Origin: an uncultured Clostridia bacterium
GTDB taxonomy: Bacteria; Bacillota_A; Clostridia; TANB77; CAG-508
Assembly (NCBI GenBank): GCA_947588915.1
Contig: CANPZA010000010.1
Span: forward strand, 1-22,992
Direction: 5' to 3'
DNA: 22,992 nt
A program made the translations under genes and the position numbers. Shown here one piece after another: positions 1-10,200 of this stretch. Position 1 is the first letter of the stretch; every line of letters begins with the position of its first letter. The notes beneath the pieces were generated by a model. The model did no database searches and was not told the origin of the DNA. It was given only the letters and a program-made list of their open reading frames with translations.

Positions 1-7
1 TTGAACA

Positions 8-60
8 CTCCTTCCTAAGCGTATAAAACTATTATAACATTTCTACGCTTTCGTGTCCAA
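8..60 (-). promoter_or_regulatory. Promoter, operator and RBS of a gene leaving the left edge
   Basis: On the minus strand there is a -35 TTGGAC (55-60), an 18-base spacer and a perfect -10 TATAAT (31-36). A strong ribosome site AGGAAGGAG (8-16) follows, 7 bases before the window edge, so a start codon should lie just outside. An inverted repeat (17-27 with 40-50, 10 of 11 pairs, core AAGCGTA/TACGCTT) is centred exactly on the -10 box. That is where a repressor operator would sit. The downstream gene and the regulator are not visible. Confidence 0.7.
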
Positions 61-63
61 AAT

Positions 64-444
64 CTATCTTAACACCACTTCATATTCTAAGATTCTTTGA
101 GGCATATTATAATCTATTTGGCTTTGATGCTCTATTAAGAAGTAAATTTCTTTTTCTTTCATTTTATATACTATATCTGTTTGCCTCTTTTCAAACATAT
201 TTCCTATATATTCACTATCATATTTTTCAATTTCTTTTTCTGTTATTTTTTCTTTTAACTCTAATATTCTATTTATAAATTCTGCTACTTGGCTTTTTTG
301 ATTTAATACTGTTTTAAAAATCTTATCATGTGGTTGATATATATGATATTTTTCTCCCTTTTCTTCTAGTTTCATCATTCCTTTTGTTTCTATTATTTCT
401 AATTTTTTATATTCCAAATAGTCTTGATAGTTAAATTCTTTCAA
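64..444 (-). pseudogene. Truncated Rpn-family (PD-(D/E)XK) recombination-promoting nuclease / transposase-like protein
   Basis: This 126-residue frame resembles the N-terminal nuclease part of Rpn/YhgA-like proteins, the PD-(D/E)XK 'putative transposase' family. Visible family features are HDKIFK (residues 39-44), an Asp in 'TDIVY' (D90) and the E-x-Q of 'IEHQS' (E105, Q107), followed by 'MPQRILEYEV'. Full-length members usually run to about 250-330 residues. Here the frame ends with TAG right after the core, and the next 60 bases are another gene's promoter, so the C-terminal half is gone. The start is TTG at 442-444, set by GGGAGGAA seven bases upstream. A TTGACA (484-489) and TATAAT (460-465) with an 18-base spacer lie just upstream, although that -10 is very close to the ribosome site. 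It is probably a decaying gene, though a small functional protein cannot be excluded. No CGG shift site is present, so this truncation differs from the three frameshifted genes. Confidence 0.65.
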
Positions 445-599
445 TTTTTATTCCTCCCTATTATATTATATTTTTTATTATAATGTCAATATTTATTTAA
501 TGGTAAAACATCTGTGATTTTTCTTTTATTTGCTTTTATCTCCTTCTTTCTTTATTTTTTTCTACTTTGGATTTTTATCTTTGACTTAAAATTCAGACT

Positions 600-625
600 A
601 AAAAACAACTACATAAATGTAGTTG
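600..625 (-). terminator. Rho-independent terminator of spoIIE
   Basis: A 9-bp perfect stem (606-614 with 617-625, CAACTACAT/ATGTAGTTG; 8 bp with a 4-base loop is the likelier fold) is followed on the minus strand by six T (600-605). It lies 86 bases after the spoIIE stop, and no other minus-strand gene ends nearby. Confidence 0.75.
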
Positions 626-711
626 CATTTTATTATATTTCTTACTTTTTTTCAATATATTTTTTAAAATATCTATTCTTTTCATCGCAATTTTCTATAT
701 ATTTCGACATT

Positions 712-3111
712 CTATACTTCATTTTCCTTTTTTACAAATTTACATACAATTATACTCATATCATCTTTAATATTTCCAAAATTATTATCAATTGCCTCAT
801 TTAGTACTAAGTCTGCGATTTTTCTAGTATTATTTGTTTCTATATCTTCTAACATATATTTAATCCATAATTCTTTGTTTTTATATTCGATATTAGCATC
901 CAAAATTCCATCTGAACACATTAGTATGATATCTCCTGTATTTATATCTCTATCAAATATCTGTACTGTATTTCCATCTACCATTCCAGTTGGTAGTGAA
1001 TTAGATTTAATCATTTGTATTTTTTTGTTATTTTTTATATAAGTTGGACAAGCTCCGCTTTTTATAAATTCTATATTTCCTAAATACAGATCTATTATTG
1101 CTATATCTAAAGTTGCAAATATTTCAGAACTTTGGTTCATCAAACTTGTATTTATCAAATCTAATGAAATTTTTTTATCAAATCCAGATAATAAAAGATT
1201 TTCAAGCATTTTTAATGACTGCATACTACTTTTTTTAGCATCAGTACCTGTTCCCATCCCATCACTTATTGCAACTAAGTATTTTCCATCTTTTAACCTT
1301 ATATTTAATATACTATCACCTGAAACTTCACTTTTACTTTTTGTACTTCCTCCTGTTGCTATTGCCATAATATATCTATCTTCTGACATAAAGCTTAGTT
1401 TATTACCTACACTTGCTTCTTCATTAAATATTATTTTTTCTTCTAACACTTGTGTTAGTATTTTCTCAATTGTGTTACTTTCATCTTTTTTAGAGATATC
1501 TTCAATATATATGTCAATAAAATATCTTCCTTCTTTTTTTATTGTTATATCCTGAACAGATATTGATTTTTGTTTTAATAGTTCAATAATTTGTGTTTCT
1601 TCTATTGAGTATTGATGTTTCTTTACAATCTCTTCTTCAATTCCCTTTGCCATTTTTTTGATTGCTTGAGATACCCCATTTAATTGTCTTCCCATATTCT
1701 TTTGGTTTTCTTCTACTCTTTTTTTCCATATAAAGTCTGATTTTGCTATTTTATATGAAGTATTTATGCTATGTATTACCTGTGAAATATTCGTTTCTAA
1801 ATATTTACTAATATCTTTATCATCAAAACCTATAATATAGCTATTACATTTAGCAAATATTTCTAATAAAGCTCTTCTGTCAATTTCTTGTTTGTCTATT
1901 AGAAACTTAAATATTTCATCTATTATTTTTCCATCTATATCAGCTAAATCATCATATAACATGTTTTCCCTATATGGTTCTAAGTTATTTAATAATTCGG
2001 CTATAAATATTTTTTTATTTGCTTGGTAAGATACATCTCCCATATTGTTATAGGTTGTCGCAATTTCTTCTATTGCGTTAGAAACATTATTTAAGCTTTC
2101 TGCTACTTCTTTACTTCTATTTAATGCTCTATTTGGCATAACTGGCAAAAGTTTTGTTTTCCCTATAAATTCTTCTAATTCAATATGTAAATTATTTGGT
2201 ACTAGTAATAATCCAACTGATGCAATTAATATTTCTTTAAAATGTATTAATTCAACTGTATATCCATTAGATACATATGCTAATAATATATTTCCTAAAG
2301 CAAATCCTACTACTACACCTATTTTTCCGAATTTATTTAATATTCCTGCAAGCATTCCAGAGATTGCATATGCTGCTATCATTATTGGTTCTGTGCCTGT
2401 TATCACTCCTAATGTTACTCCTATAGTAACTCCTGCTGTTGTTCCGACTAGAATACCATTTTTCCAACCTAATACCATAACAATTAGAATGCTTAATATA
2501 TTCCTGATTCCAAAACCTAATATATTAAATTCTCCAAATGCCGCTGCACTTATTGCAAGTATTAAGCTTGCTCCTATTAATTCTTCTATTGTAAATGCTC
2601 TTTTATTCCAAAAATCTTGTAGTACGTTTGTTGAATTTACAAATATTTTATAAAATACTAGTCCAATAATTGCAAGTACTATTCCTGATAATAAATCATA
2701 TATTGTAAATCCTGACATAAACAATTTTATAATTTGTATTATTAAAATTGATACAAAGATATGTTTACTTATCTTTATTTTTTCATTTCTTTCTTTTTCA
2801 TTGTATTCTGGCTTTACTATAAATAAAGTTGCTATTAATACTAAAGATGTTAAAAAATAACCTAATGCACCACCTACACCATATTTAATTAAATTACCAA
2901 TTAGAGATACTAATACTATTCCTAGTAATGGTACGGAAGATGCAAAACAAGCTCCTAACATACTAATACTAAATACGGAAAACTCTCCTCCTAAATTTAC
3001 CATTGATAACATGAATGAAATAATATATAAAAATATATTTTTTAGAGAAAATACATTTGAAAAAATATTTAATCTATTATTATTTTCTTTTTCTATAACA
3101 TTTTGAAACAT
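712..3111 (-). CDS. spoIIE: Stage II sporulation protein E (membrane PP2C phosphatase)
   Basis: SpoIIE is the membrane-bound serine phosphatase that dephosphorylates SpoIIAA at the sporulation septum and so activates sigma F in the forespore. The 799-residue length is close to B. subtilis SpoIIE (about 827). Residues about 22-305 form a multi-span hydrophobic block (roughly ten helices). Residues about 320-580 are the soluble regulatory region. Residues about 590-795 are the PP2C/SpoIIE catalytic domain. Metal-binding acidic motifs are visible: SGDS (D599), ISDGMGTG (D617), CSDG (D734) and KDDMS (D783/D784). The start ATG has AGGTGG nine bases upstream. The gene stands alone, with its own terminator downstream and the surface-gene terminator upstream. 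It has no in-frame CGG codon. The hydrophobic N-terminus plus the PP2C domain of this type make the assignment secure. Confidence 0.95.
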   Translation of the reverse strand: MFQNVIEKENNNRLNIFSNVFSLKNIFLYIISFMLSMVNLGGEFSVFSISMLGACFASSVPLLGIVLVSLIGNLIKYGVGGALGYFLTSLVLIATLFIVKPEYNEKERNEKIKISKHIFVSILIIQIIKLFMSGFTIYDLLSGIVLAIIGLVFYKIFVNSTNVLQDFWNKRAFTIEELIGASLILAISAAAFGEFNILGFGIRNILSILIVMVLGWKNGILVGTTAGVTIGVTLGVITGTEPIMIAAYAISGMLAGILNKFGKIGVVVGFALGNILLAYVSNGYTVELIHFKEILIASVGLLLVPNNLHIELEEFIGKTKLLPVMPNRALNRSKEVAESLNNVSNAIEEIATTYNNMGDVSYQANKKIFIAELLNNLEPYRENMLYDDLADIDGKIIDEIFKFLIDKQEIDRRALLEIFAKCNSYIIGFDDKDISKYLETNISQVIHSINTSYKIAKSDFIWKKRVEENQKNMGRQLNGVSQAIKKMAKGIEEEIVKKHQYSIEETQIIELLKQKSISVQDITIKKEGRYFIDIYIEDISKKDESNTIEKILTQVLEEKIIFNEEASVGNKLSFMSEDRYIMAIATGGSTKSKSEVSGDSILNIRLKDGKYLVAISDGMGTGTDAKKSSMQSLKMLENLLLSGFDKKISLDLINTSLMNQSSEIFATLDIAIIDLYLGNIEFIKSGACPTYIKNNKKIQMIKSNSLPTGMVDGNTVQIFDRDINTGDIILMCSDGILDANIEYKNKELWIKYMLEDIETNNTRKIADLVLNEAIDNNFGNIKDDMSIIVCKFVKKENEV

Positions 3112-3176
3112 CCTTAAATACCACCTTTTTATTTTTTATAGGCTTATTTTACTACTTGTCCTTTGTGGTTTTTGTC

Positions 3177-3221
3177 TTTTTTAGGTATCTAACCTAAAAA
3201 AGTTTTTTACATTTTATAACA
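3177..3221 (-). promoter_or_regulatory. Possible spoIIE promoter with downstream palindrome
   Basis: On the minus strand an extended -10, TGT-TATAAA (3213-3221), lies about 100 bases before the spoIIE start; no convincing -35 is seen. Twelve bases downstream of it is a perfect 10-bp inverted repeat with a 5-base loop (3177-3186 and 3192-3201, TTTTTTAGGT/ACCTAAAAAA). With no T tract after it on this strand, it looks more like an operator or leader hairpin than a terminator. Both the promoter call and the function are tentative. Confidence 0.35.
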
Positions 3222-3303
3222 TATATTTTTGTTTTTAGTTTTATTTTTTTCTTTTTTGTTTTTTATTTTATTACATTATACAAAAAAATGCAATATAAAG
3301 GCG

Positions 3304-3343
3304 AAAAAATTGCCAAAAAGCTTTAAACTTTTTGACAATTTTT
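3304..3343 (-). terminator. Terminator of the surface-protein operon
   Basis: A 16-bp stem with one G-U pair (3305-3320 with 3328-3343) and a 7-base loop is followed by a T tract on the minus strand. It begins three bases after the stop of the thioester surface gene, marking the 3' end of the two-gene surface operon. Confidence 0.85.
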
Positions 3344-3346
3344 ATT

Positions 3347-6300
3347 TTACTTCAATGCTTTTTTCTTAATAAGTACTATTCCTGTTCCTAGGATAAGTAA
3401 TGCTGATGTAATAGCTACAATTGTTATAATATAATTTCTATTATCACCTGTGCTGTCTGTAACAATTATTGTTTCTGCCATACTATCATCCATTTCCTGA
3501 TGTCCAGATCCTGGAACATAGTTTCCTGGAATTGATTGTATGTTAGCTCCTCCTGTTTTAGCTACATTAATACATTCTGTCTCATTATCTAGTGAGATTT
3601 CATCTGTATTAGATAATAATTTAGAGACATTTAATTTTACTTCTTCATATTTACCAGGTTCTATTTGCTTCTCGTATAATTCTTCTGTAGAAAGTATTAA
3701 TTTATCTTCTATAGTAGATCCAGAATCAACATTAGTTACAGTATCTGCTACTTTGTCTTTAATATCATTGATTGTTTGTAAAGTCCATGTATCTCCATTT
3801 TTCTCATTATCTAATGACCATTCTTTATCCAAGTAATCTATGATTTCAGATGGTGCGATTGTAACAATATTTTTTGGTGTACCTGTCATTGTAGTTCCAT
3901 ATTTATAATAAGCTTCATCATTATAATCTAACTCACTATTATTTATTGCTTGTATGCTATATCCTACATTTAATGTAGCTCCTTGAATCATTTCTTTATC
4001 TAATTCTAATCTTAATAGGCCATTTTTAGGAGTTGTACTGTCGCTTGGTCTCATATAAGTTACATTAGATCTTTTTCCTTCAATTTTACCATTTTCATCA
4101 ATTTCAAAGTCTGCTATTACTTGGCTATTTGCTAAAGTAACCTTCATTGTACTTACACGTTTTTTGATTTCTAGAGCCTGTCTTGCTCTTTCCACAATAC
4201 CAAAGTCTATGTTTTTTATTTCATATGTATATTGATCACCATATGATGCTGTAGTTGTTGTTTCATATTCTACGCCAATTCCCATAGTAGGTGTTGTAGA
4301 ATCCATCTTTGTATTTTCAAATTTTGAACCATTTTCCAACCTTTCCATTTCTTTATCTATATCTTCTCTTTTTTTGTAATCATCTATTGCATCTGTATAT
4401 CTAGTTTCTACATCTTTTTTATACCATTCTTTATCATCTTTATTAGTATTATACCTTTCTTCATCATATATTGTTCCTTTATAATTTTGTACTGTATATG
4501 TTTCATCTCCCCAAGTGTAAGTTAAGGTATAATCTCCAGGGATAAATCCTTCAATAATAAATTCTCCATTCTCATCTGTTGTTGTTGTATATTCTTTTCC
4601 TGATCCTGTTATCTCTTTTAATTTAACTTCAACTCCTCCAATGCCTTGTTCTCCGTTTGAATACTTTCCATCACCTTCGCGAATTTTTCCTACACTCAAT
4701 TCTCCAGTAGTCTCATCTAAGAATACTTTACCTGTCATTTGTCTTGCATTGTCTGATATTGTTAATTTTAATGCTTGACAATGGTCTGTATCATGTTGAT
4801 ATATTTTTGTATTCTCTTCTCCTGGAATAACATCTCCAGGTGCAGATTCTCTGTCAATTGTAGCATAAATGTTATTGCTTTCATCTTTAATTGAATATGA
4901 ATTTATTTCTGATACATTATCCAAAGTCTCATTACCATTAATGATTTTTAATACAGCATCTTTATCTAATTTAAACTCTACATATATCTCTGATTGTTTA
5001 TCTTTACCCACTTCTGTATTATTATAAATAATAGCCTTTTTAAATTGATTGTCATATTCGTCAACAACATATTTTATACCTTCTACAACCTCTTTTTTAT
5101 CATTTAATGTTGTTCCTACTTTCATGAGTTCATATCTACTATCAAAATAATCATCAATACTATTGATTGTAGCAGTTAATTCTATATTTTCTTTATTATC
5201 AATATTGTCTTTAATATTCATTGTTAATTTATAGGTAATATATACCTCCAATTCATTATTTATATCTGTTGCGCCAGCTGGTTTTTCATAGTCTAAGTCT
5301 GATTGATAAATTGGTCTTGTATATTTTTTCGTTCCTTTTATTCCAAATTGAACACCTACATTATATTCGTTTTCCTCTTTAGTTTTTTCATTATTTCTTT
5401 GAGCATATTCATATATATGTTGATAATTATTTATACTTAATCTTACATTTTGTATATCTTTTTCAATTCCTATTGATGGCATTATTCTTTCTGTTAATCC
5501 AAGATTTATATTCCTAATTTCATCTCCACCTTGATAATGTTCTAATAAGTTATATTCTGCTTCATTAGTGTCTGCTATCATTGCATATTTTGGATTTCCA
5601 TTTTCATCAATTTTCTCTAATGTTGCAACACTACGCTCACGGTCGTTGTCATATTCAACGCGATATGATAATTCGTGTGTTATATTTCCTTTATCATCTC
5701 TGGTTATTCCTGAACTTGTATTATTATTCAAATTCATTTGTCCTTTTCCTTCTACTGTTGCAAATCCTTTGTTAAATTCATTTCTTCTCGCAGTTGCTTC
5801 TTTTGCTTTCGAACCGTTATTTATATCTAAATGTGTTTTTACATCCGTATACGTTAAACCATCATATTCAAATTCAATGTAATATTTGTCCAAATCACCA
5901 ATAAATACTTTTTCAAATATATACTCTCCATTTCCTGTGTGTCTATCTTGTCCATATTCTTCTACATATCTACCTAGTTCTCCAGTAATAGTAGTATTTA
6001 TTACATCACCTGTATTCTTATCTTTTAACCTTACTATAACACCATTTAATAACTCATCTTCATCTCCTTCACCTTCTTTAAATATATCATTTCTACTTCC
6101 TGCCATTGGTGAATCCGTTTTATCATTATGAAATAAATCTTTCCATACAAATCCAGATAATTTTACACGAAGTTGTATATCGTATTCAAATGGTGTTGAG
6201 AATTCTTCTTCTCTTTCATATGGTTCTACTCTGATAAAGTTTTGATATGGACCTTGATTATCTAAGAACCAAATTCTAACACTTTTAACTTTTTGTTTTG

Positions 6301-7247
6301 TATGCGCTGTAATTTTAGTAATTTTTTCAATATCATATGATTCAGGTGATTCAGGTATTGAAATATAGAAGTCACTATCTGATTTAATTTCTTCAACACC
6401 TAAATTGTATTCTTTATCTCCCCTATATTCACTAAATAATATCTCTCCGTTCACTTTTTCACCATTTTGTCTTTCCACTTCTATACTTTGCATTGTTCCT
6501 GAGAATGTCCAATTAAATGGTCCCATTTTAATATATGTTGTTCCATCTGCTGTCTCATAACTTTTAAGATTTTTTATTATATTATCTTTATTTGTGTTGT
6601 CTTTGATATTAGTATAATCCTCTTCTTTATATGTACTAGCATAGTTCGTTGCATCTTCTAATATTTTATAAGCCTTACAATATTTACAATTTTCTTTATT
6701 GTGAGTAGAATCATTTCTATGTGCAGTTACATGGTCAGTAACAGAATCACCATTGCCATTAAATCCTGTAACTTGCATTATATTGTTTAAACCTATTTCT
6801 TTCGCATTTCCATCTACTGTATAATAATGATCTTTACCGACAATACTAATCCACTCTCCAAAATATTGCCAAATAGCATTTTGGACTGGTCCATTTCCTT
6901 GAGCTAATCCTATTGTTTCATTACTTTCGTTTAATATATATGCTAATTTTGCATTTTCGTTACTAATTACTGTTTTTGAATTAAAATCAGTTGATTTATT
7001 CCCTTCAATATCAACATAAGAGACAACATTGCATTCCATATCACCGAGGATAAATACCTTGGTAATGCTGAACACAATATACATCCTCCTTACCCACGTA
7101 GTCTGTCCAATAGTTTATTTTACAAGTTTTTCCTAATTCATAATTATATTTAGATATAAATTCAACAGCATTAGTTGTACTTGATAAACCTATTATACTT
7201 ATTAATCCAATCATTATACTTATTATAATCTTTTTTAATTGTTTCAT
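3347..7247 (-). CDS. Thioester-domain-like surface adhesin with SdrD/CnaB-like domains, joined by a +1 frameshift
   Basis: Read with one +1 shift at 7044-7046, this is a single protein of about 1,299 residues. Residues 1-27 are a signal peptide ending 'STTNA'. 'VYCVQH' (Cys58) and, after the shift, 'VQNAIW' (Gln122) resemble the Cys and Gln of thioester adhesin domains (TED), which bind host surfaces covalently. The shift lies between them (Pro67-Gly68). A Cys-x-x-Cys occurs at about 187-190. Two SdrD-B/CnaB-like segments start with 'LSGFVWKD' (about 363) and 'MTGKVFLDE' (about 837). The C-terminus has a non-canonical sorting-like 'DSTGDN', a membrane span (about 1272-1294) and a KKK tail, so wall or membrane anchoring is likely. 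The start ATG (7245-7247) has AAGGAGG nine bases upstream. The gene lies 26 bases after its large partner, in the same operon. TED is my recognition from two short motifs; the surface role is firmer than the binding chemistry. Confidence 0.75.
7041..7049 (-). other. CGG +1 frameshift site in the surface adhesin gene
   Basis: The zero frame reads CCT (7047-7049), CGG (7044-7046), TGA stop (7041-7043). Skipping one base, the C at 7046, gives CCT-(C)-GGT-GAT (Pro-Gly-Asp) and enters the open frame that runs 1,232 more codons. Upstream is the signal peptide and a strong ribosome site; downstream is the rest of the protein. There is no homopolymer at the junction. The pattern matches the mreB and radC sites. 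Confidence 0.8.
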
Positions 7248-7273
7248 TTAATTCTACCTCCTTTCCCTTCTAT

Positions 7274-10200
7274 CTATTGTAACTCTAAATTATCATTATT
7301 TTTCTTTTTAATAACTATTACGATTGTTACAATTCCTAATATTACAATTGTTGCAATAACAGCTCCTATAGCGTATACCATTCCTCCTGTTTTAACACTT
7401 ATAATTGCTTCTGCTATACTGTAATCATTTTCTGTTTTTATTCTATTTCCTGGTGTTGAATTAGAATCTTTTATTCCTAATTCATTATAGTCTTCTACTA
7501 TTTCTGCTATATTTGCAATTGAACCTGTATTGTTTTCTGTCATTGTCTTTGTTAATGTTAAAGTTATTGTTTTTGTTTCTCCTGCTTTTATTTTTTCATT
7601 TGCTAATTTTTCAGTATACAATGTATTTCCTACTTGATACCAGTCTTTATTCAATTCAGAACTAAATTTCAAATCTGCTGGAGCATAATCTGCAATTTTC
7701 TTAGCATAACCTTCAACTTCTCCATTGTTTGTTACATTTATTTTATATTCTATAATTACAGTAGTTCCATTCAAATATTTTCCTGGTATTTCTGCTTTTG
7801 CTAAGTTGCTATTGTCATATTCTCTTACTGTTGTTCCACTTGCATTTTGTATCAATATTCTTCCAATATATTTATCTAGTTTTAAATCAAAATTTTGTAA
7901 TTTGATAAATCCTGCATCTATATTTGAAATATTATTATTGTTAATTTCTAACATATCAGTTGCTGCTACTTCTTTTGTTTCATTTCCTATCAATAATTTA
8001 TTTAGCGCTACATCTGAGTTTTCTGTATCAGCTACACCTGCTACTTTATATTTCGTTAAACCATATTGTGATTTATCATATTCAAATATAACAATATATT
8101 TACCATTTCCAATTTTATCTAATATATATACACCGTTTTCATTTGTAGTTGCTTCTAAATCTGAACCTTGTGTATTTTTTACTAAATTATTAGTTTCTGT
8201 ATTTAATAATTTTACTTTTATACCACTTAATGTTGTTTCCTCTGCATCTTTTTGTCCATTTGCATTTGCATCATACCATGCAACACCTGTTATTGTTCTA
8301 TTTCCATTTGCTATATCATTGTTTCCTACATCATTGTTTCCATTTGGATCTACTGAACCATCATTTGCTTGAATGATATGATTAATTGCTGACGTAGTTG
8401 CAATTTTTTCTCCATATAATTCTGCTGAAGCAATATTTGTGATGGCTTCTGCTTTATCTCTTGATGGAGAATAATTAACTAATGTATCTATTTCAACTGT
8501 AGTTGTCTCTTTTGCTGATAATGATATAGGTACTGAAATTTCATTTCCACCTATTTCAGTAATAGCTCTTCCATCTGCTACTATTTTATCTATACTTAAT
8601 TGTTTTGGAATAGAATCTTTTATAGTTATAGTATTAGTATTTGTATTAGATTTGTTTTCAATTTCTATAACATATTTTATACTATCACCTGATTTTACAT
8701 ATTGACCTTGTGTATCTGCTGTTATAGTTAAACCTACATCAATATGTGCAACATTATCTTTCAATTCATTTGATTCATAACTCTCTTGATTATTATCTAC
8801 AGTAATGCCAAAATTAATTTGATCATCTTTTTGAAGTTTATTTATTCCAATACTATAACTTAAAACTTTAGTTTCTCCTGGTTCTAATGAGCCTATATCT
8901 ATTTGTTTTGAATATTTTAATACTTCTTTCTTTATTTCTTGATTAGATTGTCCTTTATCATCATTAGTTTGAGGAATATCTTGTATATCTATATTTTCAT
9001 CTGGTGAAATTACATATTTTCCATCTATTCTTTCCATTCCAGTAATTAGCTCTAATCTTTCTACTGTTAAATTATCTGGTATGTTTGTTTCTACTTTTAA
9101 ATTTTCTTGTTTTTCATCTGAAATGTTTTCTATAATTGCATAATATGATACTGTGTCTGACTCATATAATTGTACTTTTCTATCTGTTACACGTTTTACA
9201 GATACTCTTATATTACCTTTTGCAGTTATATTTTGTATTTCGTTAGATTGCTTTTTAACATCTTTATAAGATATTTGAGCTACATTTTTTAATACTGTTC
9301 CTTCATCTATTTTGCTATTTACTCTAACCTCATAATATACATTTGCAACTTCTCCGACTTTTAAGCTTTCAATCGTAGTTTCATAGCTATCTCCTTCTAT
9401 TTCCTCATAATAAGATGCTCCTGTATATTCGTAATTTTCTTCTGGTTCTACCCTTACTGTTCCTTCTGGTACTTGTCCTACTACAGAAATATTTTCTATA
9501 TCTTCTGTACCAACATTTGAAACTTGTACTGTATATCTAATAATTTCTCCATTTTTTACTGGTCCGTTTATTTCTTGTCCACCCTTTGTTGCAGTTAAGT
9601 TTGCTTCAGCAATTGGTCCAACTCCTGTATCCATTCTAATTACAGTAGAATTTATTTCACTTTCTACTTTAGTTGCACTATCTGTATTCTTTACTTTATA
9701 ACTTGTATTTGCTACTTGATTATAATCTAAGTTAGCAGGTATTTTATAAGTATAATTACCTTGAATACTAGCTTGAGATGGTATATTTTCTGCTACTATT
9801 AAGTATTTATTTACTTCAGATAAATCTTCTATAGTCTCTTTCCAACCATTTGACTCATTGTCTAAATCATCTGTTGCTTTATTGTTTTCAGAATAATATA
9901 CTTTTGTATTTTCAACACCTTGTAATGTTATTCCATCTACTATTTCAATACCCATATTATTTTCATCATTATTAGTTGGTAATTCACCTAATATTTTTAC
10001 ATTTTCTATACTATCTTTATTATTATTAATAACTTCAATTTGTGCTTCTACTTGTCTTTCATCTACTCCTTTTTCTAGCATAACTTGTGTTTTTTCCTCT
10101 TGTCCTAATGTTTCAATTCCTAAATCTTTTATACTATAAATTGTTGTAACATCTTTTGGAGCAACAATTTTAATTGGAGCACTTTCTGTTCCTATTTCGC

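Noticed and set aside
514..804. Plus-strand frame of 96 codons before spoIIE
   Set aside because: Phe/Tyr/Ile-rich translation of T-rich intergenic and antisense DNA, spanning the spoIIE terminator, without a ribosome site.
3170..3180. Spo0A box upstream of spoIIE
   Set aside because: TTTGTCTTT matches only TTTGTC of the TTTGTCGAA-type box; too weak in such T-rich DNA.
3347..7084. The 1,245-codon frame from ATG 7082-7084 as an independent gene
   Set aside because: AAGGAGG abuts the ATG with no spacing and encodes part of the upstream frame; the product would lack a signal peptide. Restart at the GTG nine bases later is conceivable, but the two frames fit one protein.
7725..8372. 215-codon plus-strand frame inside the giant surface gene
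   Set aside because: It lies antisense to a long conserved coding region, has no ribosome site and shows no recognisable family; the same holds for other plus-strand frames within 3540-11139.
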